Source: an uncultured Clostridia bacterium (GTDB taxonomy: Bacteria > Bacillota > Clostridia > Oscillospirales > Acutalibacteraceae). From it: a stretch of 33,049 nt of DNA. The stretch spans positions 1 to 33,049 of the forward strand of contig CAMGDG010000009.1 in the NCBI GenBank assembly GCA_946041635.1, written 5' to 3'. Within the stretch, counting starts at the first letter, position 1, and every line of letters begins with the position of its first letter. The notes under the pieces were generated by a model. It saw nothing but the letters and a program-made list of their open reading frames with translations, had not been told where the DNA came from and made no database searches. Below are positions 9,796 to 19,631 of this stretch, piece after piece. Both the position numbers and the translations under genes were made by a program.

Positions 9796-9810
9796 TACCT
9801 AAATATGCAA

Positions 9811-9848
9811 AAACCGTCCGCCTTCCGGCGGACGGTTAATTTTTTTTA
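9811..9848. terminator. intrinsic terminator between convergent prfB and pnp
   Basis: AAACCGTCCGCCttccGGCGGACGGTTaattttttttt. Confidence 0.85.
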
Positions 9849-9877
9849 GTACTGCTGTTTTTTGCTACTGACCTTAA

Positions 9878-12076
9878 TTATTCGTGGTCACGGCGGCGGT
9901 TGTTAAAATGACGCTTTTTGTTATCTCTTTTGGGAGCTTCCTCAACATCATTTTCGGGAACAAGACCCTTAACCTCAATAAGCGCATCACGGCGTGAAAG
10001 GTTAAGTCTGCCCTGGTCGTCTATTTCAAGAACCTTAACAAGCACGCTGTCGCCAACATTGACAACATCCTCGACCTTATCAACACGCTTAACATCAAGA
10101 CGGCTGATATGAACAAGTCCCTCTTTGCCGGGAGCAATCTCAACAAATGCGCCGAAGCTCATAAGTCTTGTTACAACGCCGTTATATACAGCGCCGATTT
10201 CCGGGTCTTTTGCGATTGTTTCAACAATAAGCAAAGCTCTTTTTGCATTATCAATATCAATAGCGGAGATAAACACATTTCCGTCCTCTTCAATATCAAT
10301 CTTGCACTCGCACTCTGCCTGAATTTTCTGAATAACCTTGCCCTGTTTACCGATAACATCACCGATTTTTTCGGGGTCAATCTTTGTGGTGAGCATTTTG
10401 GGAGCATATTTTGAAAGCTCTGCTCTGGGCTGGGAAATAACGGGCAGCATAATCTCATCAAGAATATAATTTCTTGCCTTGTGAGTTTTTGCAAAAGCCT
10501 CTTTAATGATTTCGGGAGTAAGACCGTGAACCTTTAAGTCCATCTGGATAGCTGTGATACCGTTCTTTGTACCTGCTACCTTAAAGTCCATATCGCCGTA
10601 GAAATCTTCAAGTCCCTGAATATCAACCATTGTCATAAAGTCGCCGTAAACGCCTTCATCGCCTGTGATAAGACCGCAGGAGATACCTGCAACGGGAGCC
10701 TTAATGGGAACGCCCGCCGCCATAAGAGCAAGTGTTGAGCCGCAAACGGAGCCCTGTGAGGTTGAACCGTTTGAGGAGAGAACCTCGGATACTACACGGA
10801 TAGCATAGGGGAATTCCTCAACTGACGGAAGAACGGGAATAAGCGCTTTTTCAGCCAATGCACCGTGACCGATTTCACGGCGTCCCGGACCTCTTGAAGG
10901 CTTAGTTTCGCCTACTGAATATGAGGGGAAATTGTAGTGGTGGATATATCTCTTTTCGGTCTGCTCGTCAAGACCGTCAAGCTGCTGTGCGTCGCTTATG
11001 GGGCCGAGTGTTGCAACGGAGAGAACCTGAGTCTGACCTCTTGTAAACATACCTGAACCGTGAGCACGGGAGAGCAGGTCAATCTCGGCATTAAGAGGAC
11101 GGATTTCGTCAATTCCTCTGCCGTCAACACGCTTGTGCTCATCTTTGAGCCATGCACGGACAACATGTTTCTGAACAAGATACATAATCTCGTCAAGCTT
11201 TGCTTCACAGCCCTCAAAACGCTCGTCAAACTTCTCGTGAACAGCCTCGTAAATGGGGAGGAGAGCCTCGTCACGGACAAGCTTATCATCTGTATCAAGA
11301 GCCTTTTTAACATCCTCAATGCAGAAAGCCTCAATCTCTGCCATTATTTCGGGATCGGGGTCTGACGACTCATAAGAGAACTTCGCCTTGCCTACCTCGT
11401 CAACGATGCCCTGAATAAACTTAACAATCTTCTTATTTTCCTCATGACCTGCCATAATGGCGTCAAACATTGTGTCGTCGTCAATCTCATTACCGCCCGC
11501 CTCAATCATGGCAACAAGGTCGGCAGTTGAAGCAACGGTCAGAACAAGGTCTGATTTTCCGCGCTGTTCCAAATTGGGGTTGATAACAATCTGACCGTCA
11601 ACAAGTCCTACATTTACGCCTGAAATAGGGCCGTCCCACGGAATATCGGAAATTGCGATTGCAGTTGAAACACCGATCATGGCGGTGATTTCAGGTGAGC
11701 AGTCGGGGTCAACCGACATTACCGTTGCAACAACGGAGCAGTCGTTTCTCAAATCCTTGGGGAAAAGGGGACGGATGGGGCGGTCAATACAGCGAGAAGT
11801 AAGAATAGCCTTTTCGCTTGCTCTGCCCTCACGGCGCTGGAATGAGCCGGGGATACGGCCTACGGAATACATCTTCTCTTCATAATCAACTGAAAGGGGG
11901 AAGAAATCAACGCCCTCTCTCGGTTTTGCGGAAGCAGTTACGGTGCAGAGAACCTCTGTTTCACCGTAGCGTGCCATAACGGCGGCGTTTGCAAGGCCTG
12001 CCATTTTGCCTGTTTCAAGTGTCAGCTTTCTGCCGGCAAGCTCGGTTTCCCAAACTTTGAAATTCTTGAAAAACAT
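9878..12076 (-). CDS. pnp: polyribonucleotide nucleotidyltransferase (PNPase)
   Basis: FFPLSVDYEEKMYSVGRIPGSFQRREGR; RGQTQVLSVATLG; KH (IGDVIGKQGKVIQKI) and S1 (GAVYNGVVTRLMSFGAFVEIAPGKEGLVHIS) domains. Confidence 0.97.
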   Translation of the reverse strand: MFFKNFKVWETELAGRKLTLETGKMAGLANAAVMARYGETEVLCTVTASAKPREGVDFFPLSVDYEEKMYSVGRIPGSFQRREGRASEKAILTSRCIDRPIRPLFPKDLRNDCSVVATVMSVDPDCSPEITAMIGVSTAIAISDIPWDGPISGVNVGLVDGQIVINPNLEQRGKSDLVLTVASTADLVAMIEAGGNEIDDDTMFDAIMAGHEENKKIVKFIQGIVDEVGKAKFSYESSDPDPEIMAEIEAFCIEDVKKALDTDDKLVRDEALLPIYEAVHEKFDERFEGCEAKLDEIMYLVQKHVVRAWLKDEHKRVDGRGIDEIRPLNAEIDLLSRAHGSGMFTRGQTQVLSVATLGPISDAQQLDGLDEQTEKRYIHHYNFPSYSVGETKPSRGPGRREIGHGALAEKALIPVLPSVEEFPYAIRVVSEVLSSNGSTSQGSVCGSTLALMAAGVPIKAPVAGISCGLITGDEGVYGDFMTMVDIQGLEDFYGDMDFKVAGTKNGITAIQMDLKVHGLTPEIIKEAFAKTHKARNYILDEIMLPVISQPRAELSKYAPKMLTTKIDPEKIGDVIGKQGKVIQKIQAECECKIDIEEDGNVFISAIDIDNAKRALLIVETIAKDPEIGAVYNGVVTRLMSFGAFVEIAPGKEGLVHISRLDVKRVDKVEDVVNVGDSVLVKVLEIDDQGRLNLSRRDALIEVKGLVPENDVEEAPKRDNKKRHFNNRRRDHE

Positions 12077-12228
12077 AGTTTTTACCTCTTTTCTTTTTCT
12101 TTATTTTACAAGGCAAAAACCGTTTTTTAGCAATAAACGCAACATTCAAGCCGCAACTGCTTAAATGCTCTGTTTACCGCTAAAATCAAAGATTTTTGCC
12201 CCGTTTTACCGTGCTTTAAAAGCAATTC

Positions 12229-12261
12229 AAGGCAGACGGAGTAAAAAACTCTGTCTGCCTT
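12229..12261 (-). other. stable hairpin in rpsO-pnp intergenic region (attenuator or processing-site candidate)
   Basis: AAGGCAGACgGAGtaaaaaaCTCtGTCTGCCTT inverted repeat 10 nt after the rpsO stop, not followed by a strong minus-strand U tract. Confidence 0.6.
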
Positions 12262-12271
12262 AATTGTGGAA

Positions 12272-12535
12272 TTACTTACGAAGACCGAGTCTTGCAACGA
12301 TTGAACGGTATCTTTCGATATCCTTATCAGCAAGGTATGCAAGAAGGTTTCTTCTGTGACCAACCATTTTAAGAAGTCCTCTTCTTGAATGATGGTCTTT
12401 CTTGTTTGTTTTGAGATGCTCGGTCAAATCGTTAATTCTCTTTGTGAGAACTGCAATCTGAACCTCGGGTGAGCCTGTGTCGCCCTCGTGAGTAGCATAC
12501 TCAGCCATTATGGCCTGCTTTTCTTCTTTTGTCAT
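12272..12535 (-). CDS. rpsO: 30S ribosomal protein S15
   Basis: 87 aa; [56 protein letters not shown]. Confidence 0.98.
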   Translation of the reverse strand: MTKEEKQAIMAEYATHEGDTGSPEVQIAVLTKRINDLTEHLKTNKKDHHSRRGLLKMVGHRRNLLAYLADKDIERYRSIVARLGLRK

Positions 12536-12585
12536 TGTTTTTCACCTCATTAAAATTATTTCTCAAATGCCCCAGATGAAAGACA

Positions 12586-12616
12586 GGTGAACACCCTTTG
12601 GGTTTTCTCAATCACC
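12586..12616 (-). promoter_or_regulatory. nested stem-loop in rpsO 5' leader (candidate S15 autoregulatory element)
   Basis: Outer GGTGA/TCACC stem enclosing ACCC-aaa-GGGT hairpin, between predicted promoter and rpsO. Confidence 0.45.
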
Positions 12617-12640
12617 CGAGCGCACAGAGATAGCCTTGAT

Positions 12641-12669
12641 ATTGTAACACAAGTTATTTTATTTTGCAA
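12641..12669 (-). promoter_or_regulatory. candidate sigma-A promoter of rpsO
   Basis: minus strand TTGCAA-N17-TACAAT, about 100 nt upstream of the rpsO ATG. Confidence 0.65.
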
Positions 12670-12730
12670 GTGTTTTTTCACTAAAATATAGTATCTCGCT
12701 TTTGCATTGCACTATTCACCGTTTTACTGT

Positions 12731-14830
12731 TTATCTCAGCACCGTATTGCTCTGCTGGGAGCCTGTAACAACGGAATTGCGATTGAAATACGCCTCGTAA
12801 ACATCACGGACATATGTGGGAAGTCCGGCGCTGGATACATTTTCGATTGCCGCAACAACGGCGATTTGAGGATTGTCGGCAGGAGCATATGACATAACGA
12901 AACCGTTTGTAAAGCTGACAATCTGACCGTTAACACGCTTTTTTGCCTGCGCAGTACCTGTTTTTGCGGCTACGGAATAATCAAGCCCGCGAATTGAAGC
13001 GTATGTGTTTGCCATTGCCACCATACCCCGTCTTACAGCCGCATATGCTTCGTCGGACGCCTCAACCTCGCCCAGCAAAACAGGCTCCGCCTCATAAATT
13101 GTCTGAGAATAATCCGCTGATTTTATGCTTTTTACGAAATGAGCCTTATATCTTTTGCCGTTATTTGCAAGGGCTGAAACATAGGACGCAAGCTGTATGG
13201 GAGTGAACAGGCTATCGGACTGACCGATAGCCGCCTGAATAGTATCGCCGGGATACCAACTTCCCCCTGCGTTGATGCGGTTTTCCGCACTTGCCACAAC
13301 GCCTGTTGCCTCAGTAAGCTCCACGCCTGTTTTTTGCCCCAGACCGAAAGCCGAAAGATAACTGCTTATTCTGTTAATACCCAACTGACTGCCCACAGTA
13401 TAATAGAATATGTTGCAGGAGTGCTTTATTGCCTCTTCAACGGTTATCTCTTTACCGCCGTGGCCGCCGAGACCTACGCATTTCCACTGAGGGAAGGGAG
13501 TATAGTTGATTGTGCATTTAATTCTTGTCTGAGGAGTTATTATACCCTCATTCAGCGCCGCAATACTCATGGCAGGCTTTACCGTTGAACCGGGAGCATA
13601 AGTGCTTCGCAAAGCTCTGTTCCAAAGGGGTGCGGAGGGGTCAGTATTAAGTTCTACCTGATTTTCCTTATAATAGGACAAGTCAAAGGTAGGATATGTG
13701 GCACAGGCAAGCACGGCGCCCGTTTTTACATCCATAACAACTATACTGCCTGCCGCCGCTATGTTTTTAAGGTCACGGGTATCGTTAATTCGTGCGGCAA
13801 GTATCTTCTGTACCTCTTTTTGGAAGTCCGCCTCAATTGTAAGAATAACATTGTTGCCGTTTACGGGCTCTTTTGTTATTGAGGTGGTTTTTGTGCCGTC
13901 GCTGTTTGTAACGGTGGTCTGTTTACCCTTTGTGCCTCTTAATTCCTCCTCCATTGCGCTTTCAATACCGAATTTACCGATTTTATCGGTCATTCCGTAT
14001 GCACGCAGGCGAAGCTCCTCTTTCTGTTCATCGGTAAGCGTTTCGTCTTTAAGCTGTTCTTTATACTGCTCTGTTACCGCCTTGTATTCATCGGCGTCGA
14101 TATAGTCGTAATAACCTACTATATGAGGGGCTATCGTTCCGTCGTAATATTCACGGCGAACATCGGTGCGAATTTCAATTCCCTCATAAAAACGGCTTTG
14201 CTCCTTCAAAATGAGCACCACATTATCGGGCACATCTTCTGCTAATGTAAAGGGATTTGCCGTTGAGAAATCGGCTCTTCTCATTCTGAAAAGTATTCCG
14301 CCCACTTTCAGCGCGTCGTCTGCGGTCATACCCCCCAGGGAATAATATTCGCAAAGAGCGTCAAAACAGTTCTGCGCCGTTGCATATGAATTTAGGTTAA
14401 GATAATCCGCCTTGAAAAGATACGCCTTATCGCTTTCACTTTTCTCCGCAAACACCAATCCGCCCTCCGAAAGCTCAATGGGCAGGGCGTGTGAATATTC
14501 CACCTGATTTTCATCAAACAGTTTTATAAGAGAAAGGAGTATTTCGTTTCTCTTTTCCTGCTGTGCGGAACGGGGGAAATACGAAGCGTCAATATAAACG
14601 GTGTTTGACTGCACATTATATACAAGGGGCGTTCCGTTGCTGTCCAGAATTTCGCCTCTTACGGCATCCACCGTGTTTGAAACGGACGAAAGAGAGAGTT
14701 TTTTTGAGGCGTATTCGTCACGCATAATCACCTGAATACGGAAAAGGTCGCCGATAAAAACAGAAATGACAAAAACTACCGCCGCAATAAATGCGGCAGC
14801 TCTGATTTTAAAGCTGTAATTGCTTTTCAT
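12731..14830 (-). CDS. penicillin-binding protein 2-type transpeptidase (elongasome)
   Basis: SxxK (APGSTVKPAMS), SxN (KHSCNIFYY) and KTGTAQ motifs; N-terminal TM; directly downstream of mreBCD. Confidence 0.92.
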   Translation of the reverse strand: MKSNYSFKIRAAAFIAAVVFVISVFIGDLFRIQVIMRDEYASKKLSLSSVSNTVDAVRGEILDSNGTPLVYNVQSNTVYIDASYFPRSAQQEKRNEILLSLIKLFDENQVEYSHALPIELSEGGLVFAEKSESDKAYLFKADYLNLNSYATAQNCFDALCEYYSLGGMTADDALKVGGILFRMRRADFSTANPFTLAEDVPDNVVLILKEQSRFYEGIEIRTDVRREYYDGTIAPHIVGYYDYIDADEYKAVTEQYKEQLKDETLTDEQKEELRLRAYGMTDKIGKFGIESAMEEELRGTKGKQTTVTNSDGTKTTSITKEPVNGNNVILTIEADFQKEVQKILAARINDTRDLKNIAAAGSIVVMDVKTGAVLACATYPTFDLSYYKENQVELNTDPSAPLWNRALRSTYAPGSTVKPAMSIAALNEGIITPQTRIKCTINYTPFPQWKCVGLGGHGGKEITVEEAIKHSCNIFYYTVGSQLGINRISSYLSAFGLGQKTGVELTEATGVVASAENRINAGGSWYPGDTIQAAIGQSDSLFTPIQLASYVSALANNGKRYKAHFVKSIKSADYSQTIYEAEPVLLGEVEASDEAYAAVRRGMVAMANTYASIRGLDYSVAAKTGTAQAKKRVNGQIVSFTNGFVMSYAPADNPQIAVVAAIENVSSAGLPTYVRDVYEAYFNRNSVVTGSQQSNTVLR

Positions 14831-14846
14831 CTCTGTTTCTCCCTTT

Positions 14847-15365
14847 CTAATATTTATCCGAAAATCTTCTGTTGACCGCCCTTATAAGAACATACCACAG
14901 GGGCGTAAGCACCAAAGAATATAATGCCATGGGCAGATAATAACGCAAAAGCATTGCGAGAGCGCCGTCGATACCCCTTGCCGTAACAAAAAACAGGGCA
15001 TAAGTGATGTAATAAAACAATGTTATACAAGTATTCATAATAATATATGTTATTATGTTATTACGCAGAAAAACACGCATCAGCACACCGCACACAGCGC
15101 ACATAATCATAAGGAAAAGAGCATTGTAGCCATCGGCAGTTACCGTGACGGTATCCCATAAAGCGCCCGCCGCAAGCCCTGCCGCCGCACCTATAAGCTC
15201 GCCCTCAAACACGGCAATGCACACCGCGGCAGAAATCAGCAGTTCCGGACGGACTGACGCAATTTCGGGAAAAATCTGCAGTGTGTTTTGAAAAATATGT
15301 GCGGCAAAAAGTATTAAAGCATATACAAGATACCGCTTGGCTTTTGTTTTTGTTTGAACGGTCAT
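14847..15365 (-). CDS. mreD: rod shape-determining protein MreD
   Basis: 172 aa multi-pass membrane protein located between mreC and PBP2. Confidence 0.85.
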   Translation of the reverse strand: MTVQTKTKAKRYLVYALILFAAHIFQNTLQIFPEIASVRPELLISAAVCIAVFEGELIGAAAGLAAGALWDTVTVTADGYNALFLMIMCAVCGVLMRVFLRNNIITYIIMNTCITLFYYITYALFFVTARGIDGALAMLLRYYLPMALYSLVLTPLWYVLIRAVNRRFSDKY

Positions 15366-15373
15366 AGAAAATA

Positions 15374-16207
15374 TTATTCCTCAAAAGCAGTAATAACAAA
15401 GCAATCGTGAATATCCTTTGAATCTACCGCAAGATTAAGCGTTGCATACGAAGTCAAATCCGTACTGCTCTGCTCAACGGCTGAAACCGTGCCTATAATC
15501 AAATCCTTGGGGAAAATTCCGCCTGTGCCCGAGGTACAGACAATTCCGCCCTTTGATATGCCCGTGCTCTTATCAAGCCCGGAAAGGCGGCAGCCGCCGT
15601 TTACGGCTGTATCGTAAGACGAGGAAACATATCCCAGCTCGCCTGTTCTGATTTCGTAAGCGGCAACATTAACCGAGGGGTCGGAAATTGAGCGCACCAC
15701 CGCCGAGGTGGGGTTGACCTCCGTAACAACGCCTACAAGGTACTCGCTGTAAATTACGGCGTCGTTTACCTTTATACCGTCAAGAGAACCCTTGTTTATT
15801 GTGAAGGAGCCGAACAAATCCGCCGAATCTCTGCCGATAACCGTGGAATAAACCCATGTGAAATCGGGATTTTTTTCACGCACATCGAGAAACTCCTCAT
15901 ATGAGCTCAGCTGTTTTTTCGTTTTTTCGTAATCTACAAGCTGTTTTTGATAATCGGCCACCTGCTGTTCAAGCTGAGAAATTCTTTCCTGATATGATTT
16001 GGACGAGATAAATCCGCCTGTTACACCGTCAAATTTAGAATAGATAAACGATGTTGCCTCTTGAAGCGGCGAGGTTAAAAAGCTTAAAGCGTTTGTCAGG
16101 GGGGAAGTGGCTTTGCTTGTAACGGTTGCCAAAACCGTTGCACACAACAGCAAAACGGCAACTGCCAAAAGCACCCTGAAAGTTGTACTTTTAAAAAATC
16201 TGTTCAT
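15374..16207 (-). CDS. mreC: rod shape-determining protein MreC
   Basis: N-terminal TM, coiled coil, VIGRDSADLFGSFTINKGSLDGIKVNDAVI; adjacent to mreB. Confidence 0.92.
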   Translation of the reverse strand: MNRFFKSTTFRVLLAVAVLLLCATVLATVTSKATSPLTNALSFLTSPLQEATSFIYSKFDGVTGGFISSKSYQERISQLEQQVADYQKQLVDYEKTKKQLSSYEEFLDVREKNPDFTWVYSTVIGRDSADLFGSFTINKGSLDGIKVNDAVIYSEYLVGVVTEVNPTSAVVRSISDPSVNVAAYEIRTGELGYVSSSYDTAVNGGCRLSGLDKSTGISKGGIVCTSGTGGIFPKDLIIGTVSAVEQSSTDLTSYATLNLAVDSKDIHDCFVITAFEE

Positions 16208-16218
16208 TATACCGCCCT

Positions 16219-17208
16219 TTACATATTTCCTTTTTCAAGGCAATAGCCCATTCCGTTTGCAACACAGTCCATAGGCTCTGCCGCAACATGAACGGGAATT
16301 TTCATCTCTTTTGAAATAAGCTTGTCCAGTTCTCTGAGCAGCGCTCCGCCGCCTGTGAGCATAATCCCGTTATCCACAATATCCGCCAAAAGCTCCGGAG
16401 GAGTTTTTTCAAGGGTTGAGCGTATTGTTTCAAGAATTTGCGCCAAAGGCTCTGAAAGAGCCTCACGCACATCCTCCGATGTAATTTCAATGTTTTTGGG
16501 AAGACCGTCCACAAGGTTGCGCCCTCTAATATCCATAGCGCCCTCGCCGTCGTATTCCATTGCGGAGCCGATTTTTATTTTTACATCCTCCGCCGTTCTT
16601 TCACCTATAAGCATATTGTGCTTTTTGCGTATGTACTCGATTATTGCTTCGTCAAAATTATCCCCTGCAACACGCACGGATTTTGAGGTTACAATATCAC
16701 GGTACGAAATAACGGCAACCTCGGTAGTACCGCCGCCGATATTTATTATCATACTTCCCACAGCCTCGGTTATGGGAAGCCCTGCGCCCATTGCCGCCGC
16801 CAAAGGCTCCTGGATAAGAGAGGCGTATTTTGCGCCTGCGTTTCTCGCCGCGTCGTGAACGGCTTTTCTTTCAACCTCGGTTATACCCGACGGCACGCAG
16901 ATAAGCACTCTCGCACGGCTGAAAGGCGAACGCTTGATGGCTTTTTTAATAAACTCCTTTAACATTTCGGAGGTAATTTCAAAGTCGGCGATAACTCCGT
17001 CTTTAAGCGGTCTCACCGCAGTTATCGAACCGGGGGTTCTGCCAATCATTTCCTTTGCCTCGTTGCCCACGGCAACAACCTCGGGAGTGCCGGTTTTTTC
17101 ATTTACCGCCACAACGGATGGCTCACGCAGTACAATCCCCTTACCTTTAAGATAAACCACCGTGTTGGCAGTTCCCAAATCTATTCCTATATCCTGCGAA
17201 AAAAGCAT
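16219..17208 (-). CDS. mreB: rod shape-determining protein MreB
   Basis: [29 protein letters not shown]; the 17208 ATG is preceded by AGGAG with 8-nt spacing; the ORF track starts at 17226. Confidence 0.95.
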   Translation of the reverse strand: MLFSQDIGIDLGTANTVVYLKGKGIVLREPSVVAVNEKTGTPEVVAVGNEAKEMIGRTPGSITAVRPLKDGVIADFEITSEMLKEFIKKAIKRSPFSRARVLICVPSGITEVERKAVHDAARNAGAKYASLIQEPLAAAMGAGLPITEAVGSMIINIGGGTTEVAVISYRDIVTSKSVRVAGDNFDEAIIEYIRKKHNMLIGERTAEDVKIKIGSAMEYDGEGAMDIRGRNLVDGLPKNIEITSEDVREALSEPLAQILETIRSTLEKTPPELLADIVDNGIMLTGGGALLRELDKLISKEMKIPVHVAAEPMDCVANGMGYCLEKGNM

Positions 17209-17264
17209 TTCAACATCTCCTGTCACAATTTATACAGCAAAAAATCACACAAATAATCTATTTT

Positions 17265-17293
17265 ATTATAACAAAAATGCGGATATTATACAA
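17265..17293 (-). promoter_or_regulatory. candidate sigma-A promoter of the mreBCD-PBP2 operon
   Basis: minus strand TTGTAT-N17-TATAAT. Confidence 0.65.
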
Positions 17294-17369
17294 TACCCGC
17301 AACAAAAAATTAACCTTATAATTAAAGTTTTTTAATATCCTTTGAAGAAATACCCGCATATTCAAAAAT

Positions 17370-17397
17370 AAAAAACGCCCGCCCTATTGGGCAGACG
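17370..17397 (-). terminator. intrinsic terminator downstream of 5S rRNA
   Basis: minus strand CGTCTGCCC-aata-GGGCGGGCG-TTTTTT. Confidence 0.8.
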
Positions 17398-17408
17398 CTT
17401 TGGTTTGT

Positions 17409-17523
<115 letters not shown>

Positions 17524-17557
17524 TTCACGAAATACCGTTTCCGTGAGTGCAAGAGGT

Positions 17558-17586
17558 ATTCTATCACCAATCGTTTAAAAATGCAA
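17558..17586 (-). promoter_or_regulatory. candidate sigma-A promoter of the 5S rRNA gene
   Basis: minus strand TTGCAT-N17-TAGAAT. Confidence 0.65.
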
Positions 17587-17724
17587 GTGTTTTTTTCAAA
17601 AAATTTAATAAAAATCCAACTTCTTGCATTTTTACCAGTTTGATTGTCGCATTTCCCCGCTAAACCGTGGAAAATACACAAAACTGTCCTGCAAGATACA
17701 GCTTTTCACCTTGCAGGACGCTCT

Positions 17725-19452
17725 TTATTTCGCTTTTGACACATCCAGCACAACATACTCCTTGCCCTGATTGGGGTCAACAACGGTATAAACAACGGTT
17801 GTGTTGTTTATAAATGTAAGGTCCGCATGTACAGATGGGTTTTTGTCAACATATTTCGCATAATCCCCTGTTTCAAGGTTGAATATATGCACCTGATAAT
17901 CCAATAAGCTCTTAACCGTGCCAAGCATTACAAGATACTTTCCGTCAGGGCTTATCTCCATCATCTCGGCGCTCATTCTGTATCCCACCAGCGTTTTTTC
18001 CTCGCCGGTACGCATATTGTAAAGCTTTCCGTTGTCCTTATTGAGAATGTAATCGTCGGAGTGAAGATACTCTGACATTGTGCCGTAGAACGACTTTTGT
18101 ATTTCTTCCGTTTCGCCCGTTTTGCGAATCAAATCAAAACCTGTGTTTGTCTTTTTCATAAATATTACGGATTCGCCGTCGGTCAAAAAGAACTTTCCGT
18201 AAACATCGCTTGCAAAAACCTCTTCCTTATTTCCGTTTTTAACGAAAATATCCTGCTTGCCGCTGTCGGGACCGTATTCCCTTGATGAAAAGAACGGAAT
18301 TTGCAAGGTTTTTGAAACGTATCCCTGCGTGGGAAGCATACAGAAATCGGCAACACCTGCGCCGCTCATATCCATTGTGCGGTTTACTATGCTTAAAAAC
18401 CGCTCTGTTTTGCCACTCTGAATATCAACGGTAAAGCTTTCGGGCCAGAGAATTTCCTTTTGAGATAGGGCATTTTCGCTTGTGGTTGCAAGCAGCAACG
18501 CTTTCGAGTCCTGCCTGTATGCCTCGGGAAGATTTGTAAGCTTAAATATCATTTTGTCATAGAAATAAACGCCCTCGTGCTCGTCGGCACGGAAAAGACC
18601 TATTCCGAAAATCTTATCGCCAAGTTCAACATAATTGATTGTTACGGGCAAAACCTCATTGCCGAAGTCAATATCTGTTGTAATTGTTCCCGTGTGCGAC
18701 ACCTGCACCATTTTGTTGTCACGGTACTGATAATAGCAAAGCTTCATATCTGCCGTAAAGCCGTAAAACACATCGGGAATATCCGACTGAATAAGGTTTA
18801 CCACGCCCACACTGTCACGGGCTATCTGTATATCGGCTATTTTCGATTCGGCAGTATTCTGATCGGGCGGCGATACCTGCGGCTCTCTTGAAATGTAATA
18901 TTTATAGCCGAAATATCCTGCAATGAGAAGCACGGCAAGCAGAGCCACGCCGATTGTTGCAAAATCCTTTTTGGTCAGCGGCTCTCGGGGCTTTTTTTCC
19001 TTGACGGGCTTTTCCTTTTTTTCTTTGGGCTGTTTCGGCTCTTTGATTTTCTTTTCTTTTGGCGGCTTTTGCTGCTTTTCTTTTTTTGCCGCTGATTTTT
19101 TGTTCTTTTTTGTGTCTTTTCCGGGAGTGAACACTATTTCCTCGGTTACACGCCTTTTTTCGGCAGGAGCTTCTGCCGCTAAATCAAGGGAAGCCTCAAC
19201 AGAAGGCATAAAACTCTCTTGAAAAATTTCCTCGCTTTTTTCAGACTTTATAGGTTTCTTAATTTTTTTCTCTTTCGGAGGCTTGGGCTCTTTTACCTTT
19301 TTCTCCTTGGGCGGTTTAGGTTCTTTTACCTTTTTCTCCTTGGGCGGTTTGGGCTCCTTTACCTTTTTTACCTTTGTTTCTTCAAGGGGCGTTTCAACTG
19401 TTTCCGCATCAATTTTCTGATATTTATTATTGAGAGATTTTTCCTTGTCCAA
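17725..19452 (-). CDS. membrane protein with Lys/Pro-rich repetitive N-terminal tail, one TM and a large C-terminal (possibly beta-propeller-like) domain
   Basis: KEPKPPKEKKV repeats, TM FATIGVALLAVLLIAGYFGYKYY; probable TTG start at 19452 behind GGGAGG (track starts at 19482). Confidence 0.75.
   Translation of the reverse strand: MDKEKSLNNKYQKIDAETVETPLEETKVKKVKEPKPPKEKKVKEPKPPKEKKVKEPKPPKEKKIKKPIKSEKSEEIFQESFMPSVEASLDLAAEAPAEKRRVTEEIVFTPGKDTKKNKKSAAKKEKQQKPPKEKKIKEPKQPKEKKEKPVKEKKPREPLTKKDFATIGVALLAVLLIAGYFGYKYYISREPQVSPPDQNTAESKIADIQIARDSVGVVNLIQSDIPDVFYGFTADMKLCYYQYRDNKMVQVSHTGTITTDIDFGNEVLPVTINYVELGDKIFGIGLFRADEHEGVYFYDKMIFKLTNLPEAYRQDSKALLLATTSENALSQKEILWPESFTVDIQSGKTERFLSIVNRTMDMSGAGVADFCMLPTQGYVSKTLQIPFFSSREYGPDSGKQDIFVKNGNKEEVFASDVYGKFFLTDGESVIFMKKTNTGFDLIRKTGETEEIQKSFYGTMSEYLHSDDYILNKDNGKLYNMRTGEEKTLVGYRMSAEMMEISPDGKYLVMLGTVKSLLDYQVHIFNLETGDYAKYVDKNPSVHADLTFINNTTVVYTVVDPNQGKEYVVLDVSKAK
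19271..19372 (-). repeat. 33-bp tandem repeat (about 3 copies) encoding KVKEPKPPKEK
   Basis: ...ggctcttttacctttttctccttgggcggttt... repeated in frame. Confidence 0.85.
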
Positions 19453-19631
19453 AACTATACCTCCCGAACAAAAATTTCGCATTTAGTACATTATACATTT
19501 TTTGCCCCCATATTGCAACATGAAAAACTTTGCAAATCGCCGCAGACGCTCAAATAATTGGCTGTGGTTGTTGATTTTTCAGACGCTTTGTGGTAACATA
19601 TAATTTAATATATAATGTACGGAGCGATAAA

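Noticed and set aside
19483-19631. SAH or SAM riboswitch upstream of ahcY
   Set aside because: Looked for a structured GC-rich leader; the region is AT-rich with no recognisable riboswitch core.
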